This document shows positions 8,026 through 14,548 of a stretch of DNA of 64,000 bases, one piece after another; within the stretch, counting starts at the first letter, position 1; each line of letters begins with the position of its first letter. Under the pieces are notes generated by a model that was not told the origin of the DNA, searched no databases, and saw only the letters and a list, made by a program, of their open reading frames with translations. The stretch comes from Desulfobulbaceae bacterium UBA2273 (GTDB lineage Bacteria > Desulfobacterota > Desulfobulbia > Desulfobulbales > Desulfurivibrionaceae), in contig DDWZ01000002.1 in NCBI GenBank assembly GCA_002347095.1, forward strand, positions 48,511 to 112,510, given 5' to 3'. A program made the translations under genes and the position numbers.

Positions 8026-9147
8026 ATGGAATCCATGACCAGCAACGCTGATTTTTTTCTTGCCTCCTACCACTTCGTCCTGCCCGAGGAGAATATCGCC
8101 CAGCATCCCCTTGGGTGCCGCGATTCCTCGCGGTTGCTGGTGGTGGATTGCCTGACCTCAGAGACCAGGGACCGCCAATTTGCCGACCTCTGTGACTATT
8201 TTGCGCCAGGGGATCTTCTGGTGGTCAACAACACCCGGGTTTTTCCGGCCCGGTTGCTGGGCAGGAAGGAGACCGGCGGCAAGGCGGAGCTGTTGATCCT
8301 GGAATATCCGGTGCCGGAACCACAGGGGGCAGAAGGAGAGAGCGATGGCTGGCAACAGGCCGAGGTGGTGGGGCTGGTGAAAAGCGCCAAGCGGCCGCAG
8401 CCGGGAGGAAAGCTGCTTTTTTCCGAGGATCTGGTCGGCACGGTGCGGGAGCTGCTCCCCGACGGCAAGGTGCGGGTTGCCTTGCATTTTCGCGGAGATC
8501 TGGCCGGGCTTCTCGACGCGCATGGGCAGATGCCTCTGCCGCCCTATATCCGAAGGGAGGAAGGGCAGAGCGAAGAAGACCGGCAGCGCTATCAGACGGT
8601 GTATGCCGAAAGCCCCGGCGCCGTGGCTGCACCCACCGCGGGGCTCCATTTTACCCCTGAGCTTTTGGCAAGGATTCAGGCGCAAGGGGTTCGCCTTGCT
8701 CAGGTCACCCTGCATGTCGGCTACGGCACCTTTGCCCCGGTGCGGGTCGAGGATATCCGGGAGCATGCGATCCATGCCGAATATCTCATGGTTTCCGAGG
8801 AGACCGCCGCGCTGGTCAACGAAACAAAGGCTTCAGGGGGTAGGATCTGGGCGGTGGGCACTACTTCGGTGCGGGCCCTGGAGTTTGCCGCCCGGGATAC
8901 CGGGCGGGTTGCAGCCCGCAGCGGCTTCTGCGACCTCTATATCTATCCGGGCTTTCAGTTCAGGGTGGTGGACAACCTGATCACCAACTTCCATCTGCCG
9001 CAGTCATCCCTGTTATTTCTGGTCAGCGCCTTGGCGGGCAGGGAGAAGATTCTGGCGGCGTACGGAGAGGCGGTGGAAAAAGGCTATAGATTTTACAGCT
9101 ACGGGGACGCCATGGTCTTGATTACCAGGCATCCCCCGCTCAGGTGA
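8026..9147 (+). CDS. queA: S-adenosylmethionine:tRNA ribosyltransferase-isomerase
   Basis: QueA transfers and isomerises the ribosyl moiety of SAM onto preQ1-modified tRNA to make epoxyqueuosine at wobble position 34. The 373-residue frame has the family signatures 'LPEENIAQHPLGCRDSSRLLV', 'LLVVNNTRVFPARL', 'GAVAAPTAGLHFTPELL', 'HVGYGTFAPVRVEDI' and 'NLITNFHLPQSSLLFLVSA'. Length is close to the usual 340-370. Two in-frame starts are possible, ATG 8026 and ATG 8035; neither has a strong ribosome site. It is downstream of the DUF2065 gene and converges on the FmdB-type gene. Confidence 0.97.
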   Translation: MESMTSNADFFLASYHFVLPEENIAQHPLGCRDSSRLLVVDCLTSETRDRQFADLCDYFAPGDLLVVNNTRVFPARLLGRKETGGKAELLILEYPVPEPQGAEGESDGWQQAEVVGLVKSAKRPQPGGKLLFSEDLVGTVRELLPDGKVRVALHFRGDLAGLLDAHGQMPLPPYIRREEGQSEEDRQRYQTVYAESPGAVAAPTAGLHFTPELLARIQAQGVRLAQVTLHVGYGTFAPVRVEDIREHAIHAEYLMVSEETAALVNETKASGGRIWAVGTTSVRALEFAARDTGRVAARSGFCDLYIYPGFQFRVVDNLITNFHLPQSSLLFLVSALAGREKILAAYGEAVEKGYRFYSYGDAMVLITRHPPLR

Positions 9148-9153
9148 TTTTCC

Positions 9154-9423
9154 TCAGTCGCACTTGCAGGCGCAGCCTTCCTTGGCCGCACAGGACGGGG
9201 CTGCGTCGGAGCTTGCCGCCGGGCAGGATGAGGCGGCTTTTCCGGTGCTGCTGTAGCCATCGGAGTACCATCCCCCGCCTTTGAGTTGGAAGGAGCTCCG
9301 GGAGATAAGCTTTTTAAGGGTGCCCGTGCAGGCGGGGCAGGTGGTCAGCGGTTTTTCGGACAGGCTCTGCTGCGCCTCGATTATATCCTGGCAGGCCTCA
9401 CACTGGTATTCATAGATAGGCAT
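9154..9423 (-). CDS. FmdB-family zinc ribbon protein
   Basis: The 89-residue product starts MPIYEYQCEAC, the hallmark of FmdB-type zinc ribbons, and has two CxxC knuckles (YQCEAC near residue 7-10 and TTCPAC near 28-31). A Ser/Ala-rich tail ends in several cysteines (CAAKEGCACKCD) that could bind further metal. A longer frame exists upstream, but ATG 9423 is preceded by GGAGGG at good spacing and gives the family N-terminus. The family is often described as a putative regulator; its real role is uncertain. It has its own promoter (9561-9589) and a leader that contains a terminator-like hairpin. Confidence 0.88.
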   Translation of the reverse strand: MPIYEYQCEACQDIIEAQQSLSEKPLTTCPACTGTLKKLISRSSFQLKGGGWYSDGYSSTGKAASSCPAASSDAAPSCAAKEGCACKCD

Positions 9424-9463
9424 TTCTGGTCCCTCCGTTTTCAGTCCGGTCCGGTGAAACATT

Positions 9464-9503
9464 AAAAAAAGAGCTGGAAACAATTTTTTTTGTTGTTTCC
9501 AGC
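9464..9503 (-). terminator. Terminator-like hairpin inside the fmdB leader
   Basis: On the minus strand GCTGGAAACAA (9503-9493) and TTGTTTCCAGC (9483-9473) form a perfect 11-bp stem, followed by TCTTTTTTT. It lies between the minus-strand promoter at 9561-9589 and the FmdB start at 9423, so it could act as an attenuator. It is not a terminator for queA, because on the plus strand no T-run follows it. Confidence 0.5.
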
Positions 9504-9560
9504 GAAACATCTGTAAACTTGCTATACTTTCCGATATGGGCATTCCCCGAAATGCGGTAT

Positions 9561-9589
9561 AATTTAATGCCGCTTGATGGATCTGTCAA
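9561..9589 (-). promoter_or_regulatory. Promoter for the FmdB-type gene
   Basis: Minus-strand TTGACA (complement of 9584-9589) is 17 bases from TAAATT (complement of 9561-9566). Predicted transcription starts near 9554 and gives a leader of about 130 bases that contains the hairpin at 9464-9503. Confidence 0.5.
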
Positions 9590-9660
9590 TGTCTAGCGTC
9601 GGATTCCCCGGCGGGATTGAGGGAAGGGGTTGTCCCGGAAATACATAAAGAGGAACAGGC

Positions 9661-9984
9661 GTGCAGAGAATATTGATAGCCCAGGCTGGTCCGGGAATGG
9701 TTCTGGCCAAGGAAATCCTTAACCCCGAGGGGATGGTGCTCTGCGGGGCGGGAACGGCTTTGACCCCGGCCCTGATCGAGCGTTTGATCGGCATGGACAT
9801 CGTTGACGTGACCGTGGAAGGGCATCCCGTGATCCTGGAGGGAGAAAAAACCCTGCAGGAGGAATTGCACGAAATCGATGTGCGTTTTCAGCGGGTTGAA
9901 GACATCGCCCCGCTCATGTATCTCAAGAAGAGGATTCAGGCAAAGCTGGCAGCCGCTCGGAATACTGAGGCGGCCGCGAAATAA
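9661..9984 (+). CDS. Conserved small protein preceding an HDOD gene
   Basis: The frame begins with GTG 9661 after AAGAGGAA and encodes 107 residues. The first 60 residues ('LIAQAGPGMVLAKEILNPEGMVLCGAGTALTPALIERLIGM') look like the small beta-rich N-terminal domain often found ahead of HD-GYP and HDOD domains, here as a free-standing protein. No transmembrane segment or catalytic motif is visible. It lies 81 bases upstream of the HDOD gene and probably shares its transcript, so a partner role in the same signalling pathway is inferred. The exact biochemical role is unknown. Confidence 0.75.
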   Translation: MQRILIAQAGPGMVLAKEILNPEGMVLCGAGTALTPALIERLIGMDIVDVTVEGHPVILEGEKTLQEELHEIDVRFQRVEDIAPLMYLKKRIQAKLAAARNTEAAAK

Positions 9985-10065
9985 CCGGCATATTCTTTCC
10001 CCTGTCGTTACGGCCCCTCATGCCGTGTGCGAGGGGGCAATGGTACACATTCTGAATGGCGGCTT

Positions 10066-10935
10066 ATGATGGATGAGCAAAAACGTGCCCAGTTCAAAAA
10101 GGTGCTGCGGGAGATAAAAAATCTGCCGACCCTGCCCGGTATTGTTGCCAAGCTGGGCAAGATGGCGGAGGATCCGGATACGACCACGGAGCAGATGGGC
10201 AGGGTGATCAGTAAGGATCACATCCTGGCCAGCAAGCTGCTCAAGCTGGTGAACTCGGCGTTTTACGGCTTTCCGCAGCGGATCAGTTCCCTGAACAGCG
10301 CCATCATCCTGCTGGGGTTCAATGTTATCAAGAGCTTGATCATCAGCGCCTCCATCTTTGAGGTCATGGAGGCGCAGGATGTTGAGTTGTGGGAGCATTC
10401 CCTGGGCTGCGCCGTGGTCTGCAACGTCTTGGCCCGGCATTTGGGGGTGAAGGATCCGGAAGAGATCAGCACCGCCGGGCTTATCCATGACATAGGCAAG
10501 GTTGCCATCAAGATGGAGTTGCCCCGGGAATACGAAAAAATTACGGAATTGTCCCAGGAAAAAAAGATTTCGAGACTTGAGGCGGAAAGGGAGATCCTGG
10601 GCCTTGATCATTCCGAGGTGGGAAGTTGGCTTGCCAAAAGCTGGAATCTGCCCAACAAACTGGTCGAGCCCATCGCCTGCCATCACGATCCTCATCTTGC
10701 CAAGGAGGAACAACAGGCCAGCGCCATTGTCCATTTCGCCAATATCATGATCCGGGGGCTTGGCTACGGCCATGCCGGGGATATCTGGGTGCCGCCGCTG
10801 AACAACAAGGCCTGGAAACTGCTCGCTCTTGCCCCGGCGGATATTGACCCGCTGCTGCGGGAGGTGGAGGAAAAGCTCTGGGACGTCAAGGGATTCAGCC
10901 TCGATATCCAGACCGGCCAGGAAGGTGCGGCATGA
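10066..10935 (+). CDS. HDOD domain signal transduction protein
   Basis: The 289-residue protein is nearly all HDOD domain: 'LPTLPGIVAKLGKMAEDPDTT' near residue 18, 'DHILASKLLKLVNSAFYGFP' near residue 50, and a retained 'GLIHDIGKVAI' near residue 140, where the His-Asp pair of HD hydrolases is present. HDOD proteins act as scaffolds or regulators in c-di-GMP and motility pathways; enzymatic activity is usually not shown. ATG 10066 is followed at once by a second ATG at 10069, and the ribosome site is weak. The next gene carries a GGDEF-like domain and starts 43 bases downstream, so a linked second-messenger function is likely. Confidence 0.92.
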   Translation: MMDEQKRAQFKKVLREIKNLPTLPGIVAKLGKMAEDPDTTTEQMGRVISKDHILASKLLKLVNSAFYGFPQRISSLNSAIILLGFNVIKSLIISASIFEVMEAQDVELWEHSLGCAVVCNVLARHLGVKDPEEISTAGLIHDIGKVAIKMELPREYEKITELSQEKKISRLEAEREILGLDHSEVGSWLAKSWNLPNKLVEPIACHHDPHLAKEEQQASAIVHFANIMIRGLGYGHAGDIWVPPLNNKAWKLLALAPADIDPLLREVEEKLWDVKGFSLDIQTGQEGAA

Positions 10936-10978
10936 GGATTTTCGCTTTTCTTCGATTCCAGCCCAAGGCGCGGCGAAA

Positions 10979-11908
10979 ATGTCCCGTATCCTGATTGCCG
11001 GCAGCGAATCGCTGATCATGCCGGAATGCCGGCTGCTCCTTGACGCCAAGGGCTACACCATGAAGCATTGCGCCAATCTCCATGATGCCCTGGCGCAGGT
11101 TCTGGAAGATCCGCCGGATCTGCTGGTGACGGAAAAAGGGTTTTCCGGCAAAAACGGCGATGTCGAATTGATCCGGGCCGTGAAGGCTTGTCTGCAAAAG
11201 GCCAATATCCCCATCTTTCTGGTTGTCGACGAGAGCCAGCTTCAGGTGGAATTGGACTGGGACAATTATCCGGTGGATGATATCATCACCAGGCCTTTTA
11301 CCCCCGAAGTTCTGCTTACCCGGATCCGCCTTGCCGAATCCCGCATGATCCGGGCCTTTGATAATAATCCCCTCAGCCGGCTTCCCGGCAATACCTCGAT
11401 TATTCGCGCCATTCAGCGGGTGCTCGGGGAATCGGACGGTTACGCGGTCTGCTATGTGGATATCGACAACTTCAAGCCCTATAACGACCGGTATGGCTTT
11501 TCCCGGGGGGATGAGGTGATCCTCATGGTGGCTCGGGTCATGGTCAACGTTGTGGACGAGATTGCCAGGAAAGGCAGTTTTGTCGGGCATATCGGCGGGG
11601 ATGATTTTGTGTTCATCGTCCGGGAAGAGATGGTGGAAGCGGTCTGCAAGAAGATTCTGCTCAATTTCGATCTGGTGCGGAACATGTTCTTGAGCGCGGA
11701 AGACATTGCCGTCGGCGAGTTTGTCGGCCGCGACCGCCAGGACCGCGAGACCCGTTTCGGGCTTTTGAGCCTTTCCATTGCCGCGGTGACCACCGGCGGC
11801 GGCAGATACACCCATTACGGCGAGGTTTCTTCTGTTGCTTCGCAGCTCAAGCATTGCGTGAAAAAAATGGATGGCAGCAACTATCTGATTGACCGGCGGG
11901 AGACATAA
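10979..11908 (+). CDS. Receiver-like plus GGDEF-domain protein with GGDDF site
   Basis: The 309-residue protein has an N-terminal receiver-like fold (about 1-120) and a C-terminal GGDEF domain (about 130-305). The usual phospho-accepting Asp after strand 3 is replaced: 'DLLVTEKGF' has no Asp at the expected end. The GGDEF core includes 'VDIDNFKPYNDRYGFSRGDEV' with metal-binding D161, but the active-site loop is GGDDF at 206-210, with Asp in place of the catalytic Glu. Diguanylate cyclase activity is therefore doubtful, and a c-di-GMP-binding or degenerate role is possible. Start ATG 10979 gives the natural beginning of the receiver strand. It ends at a clear terminator (11973-12009). Confidence 0.9.
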   Translation: MSRILIAGSESLIMPECRLLLDAKGYTMKHCANLHDALAQVLEDPPDLLVTEKGFSGKNGDVELIRAVKACLQKANIPIFLVVDESQLQVELDWDNYPVDDIITRPFTPEVLLTRIRLAESRMIRAFDNNPLSRLPGNTSIIRAIQRVLGESDGYAVCYVDIDNFKPYNDRYGFSRGDEVILMVARVMVNVVDEIARKGSFVGHIGGDDFVFIVREEMVEAVCKKILLNFDLVRNMFLSAEDIAVGEFVGRDRQDRETRFGLLSLSIAAVTTGGGRYTHYGEVSSVASQLKHCVKKMDGSNYLIDRRET

Positions 11909-11972
11909 TACCCGGTTTGCTCTATCCGGAAACATGGCGACGGACCGTGGCCTGGAACAGATGAGAGATGCA

Positions 11973-12009
11973 GCACCTGCGCCGAATGTGGATGCAGGTG
12001 CTTTTTTTT
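11973..12009 (+). terminator. Terminator of the HDOD/GGDEF operon
   Basis: GCACCTGC at 11973-11980 pairs with GCAGGTGC at 11994-12001 and is followed by eight T. It closes the plus-strand run that begins near 9661. Confidence 0.85.
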
Positions 12010-12108
12010 GTCTTGCTTCTTTCCGGATGATGAGGCAAGCCTTCAGGGAAGAAAACTGTTCTGCAATGGTGGATAAATTGACGGGGTTGTAATTGTGGAG
12101 CTTGAGTG

Positions 12109-12137
12109 TTGACTTAAAAAAACTTGCTTTGCTATTT
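12109..12137 (+). promoter_or_regulatory. Promoter of the mucR-like gene
   Basis: TTGACT at 12109-12114 and CTATTT at 12132-12137 are 17 bases apart in an AT-rich stretch. MucR/Ros proteins commonly bind AT-rich DNA at their own promoters, so autoregulation here is plausible but not shown. Confidence 0.45.
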
Positions 12138-12202
12138 GTTTTGCGATACGTATTACTCTGTATGAAATTCACTCGTAATGATTAATTGTGGAGGATATGA
12201 AG

Positions 12203-12676
12203 ATGGGGAAATCACTTGTGGAAATGGCGGCGGATCTGGTTCAGTCGCAATGTGCTTCAAAGGCTATGAATACAGAGGAAATAACCCTGGCCTTGCAATC
12301 TACGTTTAATGCGTTGCAGGTGTTGCAGGCAGGTGAAGCAAAACTGCAGGCTGGTATTCCAGATGGATCTGCCGTGGCGCTGAGTGCTCCAGGTCTGGCC
12401 CCTGAAAAATCCATTCAGAAAAATAAAATAGTCTGCCTGGAATGCGGGCAGGAATTCAAGATGCTGTCGCCAAAACATCTGCGCTCCCATGGCTTGACCG
12501 GCAGGGAGTACCGTGAAAAGTGGGGTTTTCCTCTGCGGCAGCCGCTCTGCGCAAAGGCTCTTTCCGAGCGGCGCAAGAAAGCCGGTAAGGACCGGGGGCT
12601 GCCGGAGAATTTGCGTAAGGCTATTGCCAAGCGCAAGAAAAACGGCCAGGCCAAGAAGGCGGCCGAGAAAAAATAG
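12203..12676 (+). CDS. MucR/Ros-family zinc finger transcriptional regulator
   Basis: The 157-residue protein has an N-terminal 'SLVEMAADLVQSQ' helix typical of MucR family members, an Ala-rich middle, and a C2H2-type zinc finger in 'CLECGQEFKMLSPKHLRSHG' (about residues 80-99), then 'LTGREYREKWGFP' and a Lys/Arg-rich tail. MucR/Ros proteins are H-NS-like regulators of envelope polysaccharide and motility genes. In-frame starts exist at GTG 12188, ATG 12197 and ATG 12203; GGAGG at 12190-12194 sits eight bases before 12203, so that start is chosen. It is monocistronic, with its own promoter and the terminator at 12708-12747. Confidence 0.93.
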   Translation: MGKSLVEMAADLVQSQCASKAMNTEEITLALQSTFNALQVLQAGEAKLQAGIPDGSAVALSAPGLAPEKSIQKNKIVCLECGQEFKMLSPKHLRSHGLTGREYREKWGFPLRQPLCAKALSERRKKAGKDRGLPENLRKAIAKRKKNGQAKKAAEKK

Positions 12677-12707
12677 CCCTCCAGGGGTGTCCCATCTGGT
12701 TCTTTCA

Positions 12708-12747
12708 GGAGGGCCTCTGACCTGCGGGTCGGAGGCCCTCCTTTTTT
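12708..12747 (+). terminator. Terminator of the mucR-like gene
   Basis: GGAGGGCCTC at 12708-12717 pairs perfectly with GAGGCCCTCC at 12732-12741, followed by six T. The loop of 14 bases can pair further (GACC with GGTC). Confidence 0.88.
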
Positions 12748-12805
12748 GTCATGGCAATCATTTCTCCCTTTGGCCCAGGGGGTTGCCCCATGGCTGGGAT
12801 GGCTG

Positions 12806-12834
12806 TTGACTTTTTCCCGAATACGCAGCATAGT
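12806..12834 (+). promoter_or_regulatory. Promoter of murI-lolA
   Basis: TTGACT at 12806-12811 and CATAGT at 12829-12834 are separated by 17 bases, 71 bases upstream of the murI start. Confidence 0.5.
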
Positions 12835-12905
12835 CCCGGTATTTTGTACATCGGGTCATGGGTGGTGTATAATCCACCTATTCCTTTTTTTTGTGTGAGA
12901 CGAGC

Positions 12906-13718
12906 ATGATCGGTATTTTTGATTCGGGCGTGGGCGGGATGACGGTGGCCAAGGCTGTGGAGCAGCTTCTGCCGCAATACCGTATTGCCTATTTCGGCGA
13001 CCTGGCCCGAACCCCCTATGGTTCCAAGAGCCCGGAAACCATTATCGCCTATGCCCGGCAGAATACGGAGTTTCTCCTCGGCCAAGGGGCGAAGATCATC
13101 ATTGTCGCCTGCAATACCGCGGCCAGTGTGGCCTCCGAGATTCTCCAGCAGGAGTTTCCCGTGCCCATCTTCGAGGTCATCACCCCGGCGGTGAGCAAGG
13201 CCGCGGCCACGAGCCGTTCCGGCCGCATCGGGGTGATCGGCACCCGGGCCACCATCAAGAGCGGGGTGTATGAAAAAAAGATCCTGGCCGAACAGCCGGG
13301 ATACACCGTCTATTCCCAGGCCTGCCCCCTCCTGGTTCCCCTGGTTGAGGAAGGCTGGCTGAACAAAAAGGAAACAAAGATGATCCTCCGCCGTTATCTT
13401 CAGCCGTTGCGGTTGAGGCAGGTGGACACCTTTGTCCTGGGCTGCACCCATTATCCGCTGCTGAAGGATCTGATCCAGCCGCGCATCGGTAAGCGGGTGG
13501 CGATCATCGATTCCTCGGAGGTGGTGGCGGAAAGCGTGGCCCTTTTTCTCAAAAACAATCCGGCCATCGAGCAGCAGATCGACCGCAACGGGGAAAGCCA
13601 TTATTATGTTTCCGACGTAACCGACGCGGCCGTCGATATTGCCCGCAAGGTCTTTGGCCGCCCCATTCGCTTGGAAAAAGTTGCCTCTGATATCTTCAAC
13701 AGGAGTCATTTGTCATGA
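12906..13718 (+). CDS. murI: Glutamate racemase
   Basis: MurI converts L-glutamate to D-glutamate for peptidoglycan. The 270-residue protein begins 'MIGIFDSGVGGMTV', the invariant racemase N-terminus. The two catalytic cysteines are present: C69 in 'VACNTAAS' and C180 in 'LGCTHYPLL'. 'FGDLARTPYGSKS' and 'EVITPAV' are also family signatures. A slightly longer frame would add five residues, but ATG 12906 gives the family start. Its stop overlaps the lolA start by four bases (ATGA), so the two genes are translationally coupled. Confidence 0.97.
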   Translation: MIGIFDSGVGGMTVAKAVEQLLPQYRIAYFGDLARTPYGSKSPETIIAYARQNTEFLLGQGAKIIIVACNTAASVASEILQQEFPVPIFEVITPAVSKAAATSRSGRIGVIGTRATIKSGVYEKKILAEQPGYTVYSQACPLLVPLVEEGWLNKKETKMILRRYLQPLRLRQVDTFVLGCTHYPLLKDLIQPRIGKRVAIIDSSEVVAESVALFLKNNPAIEQQIDRNGESHYYVSDVTDAAVDIARKVFGRPIRLEKVASDIFNRSHLS

Positions 13719-14389
13719 ACCGCATTGCTTTTTGTCTGAAACCCTTGCTCTCCCTGGTGGTTGGCGGTATGTTCCTGGCGTTTTTTCCAGGGGCCGGACA
13801 GTGCGCTGCCCCGACCCCCCTTGAGCTGGCGCAAAAGCTCCAGGCCCGCTATGAAGAGACCAAAACCATGACCGCCGATTTCAAACAGTCCACCTCGGTG
13901 CCCATGAGCACCCGCAAACGGCTGGGCGCGGGCAAGGTGGTGATTTTCAAGCCAGGCCGCATCCGCTGGGATTACCAGACGCCGGACAAGCAGGTGTTGA
14001 TCAGCGACGGCAAGAAGGTCTTCATGTATCTTGCCGATTCCGCCCAGATGATCGTGCAGCCGGTTTCGCAATACATCAACTCCGATGTCACCTATGCCTT
14101 TTTTGTCGGCACCGGCAATATCGTCCGCGATTTCAAGGTGCTGCCGCCGGAAAGGCAGGGGGATGCGAGCCTGAAGGCGATCAAGCTCGTGCCCAAGACC
14201 GCGCATCCGCAGGTGGATTACCTCCATGTCTGGATCGACGACAATTTTATGGTGCGCCGGCTTGAGATTGTCGATCATTTCGGCAGTATAACCGATCTGG
14301 TTTTTTCCAATATCAGACGGAACGAACCGGTGCCGCCGGAGACTTTTGTCTTCACCCCGCCGCTGGGCACAGAAATCATCGAGCAGTAA
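13715..14389 (+). CDS. lolA: Outer-membrane lipoprotein carrier protein
   Basis: LolA carries lipoproteins across the periplasm from LolCDE to the outer membrane. The 224-residue product has a signal peptide (about 1-31, ending 'GQCAA') and then the LolA beta-barrel fold with 'LQARYEETKTMTADFKQ', 'GKVVIFKPGRIRWDY' and 'DGKKVFMYLADSAQM'. It overlaps murI by four bases. The downstream gap holds copy 2 of the palindromic element, which starts at the lolA stop and may also work as its terminator. The window encodes several predicted lipoproteins that would be clients. Confidence 0.93.
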   Translation: MNRIAFCLKPLLSLVVGGMFLAFFPGAGQCAAPTPLELAQKLQARYEETKTMTADFKQSTSVPMSTRKRLGAGKVVIFKPGRIRWDYQTPDKQVLISDGKKVFMYLADSAQMIVQPVSQYINSDVTYAFFVGTGNIVRDFKVLPPERQGDASLKAIKLVPKTAHPQVDYLHVWIDDNFMVRRLEIVDHFGSITDLVFSNIRRNEPVPPETFVFTPPLGTEIIEQ

Positions 14390-14496
14390 AAAAACGTTCA
14401 GCAGCACCGCATCTGCTTTGTCATCGGCCTGCTTGTGTGCACCAGCACACTTCGTAGGCCTCTTCCGCGCATCTGCACCACTGCTGAACGTTTTTT
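14389..14496. repeat. Palindromic intergenic element, copy 2
   Basis: This is the second copy of the element at 5441-5548, inverted relative to it. The core runs from GTTCAGCAGCACC at about 14396 to CTGCTGAAC ending 14489. Here the 7-bp flanks are AAAAAAC on the left and GTTTTTT on the right, again exact inverted copies but different in sequence from those of copy 1. The T-run at the right end makes it terminator-like for lolA. Over the core the two copies differ at only about ten positions. Confidence 0.85.
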
Positions 14497-14548
14497 GATC
14501 CGGTGGCGCCGAAACTTTTAATGCTTCTAGCGATTATGAGCAGCAAGG

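Noticed and set aside
14389..14548. Search for a RiPP precursor or a cobalamin riboswitch upstream of the radical SAM gene
   Set aside because: The gap is taken up by the palindromic element and about 50 bases with no short ORF bearing a ribosome site and no B12-box-like sequence.
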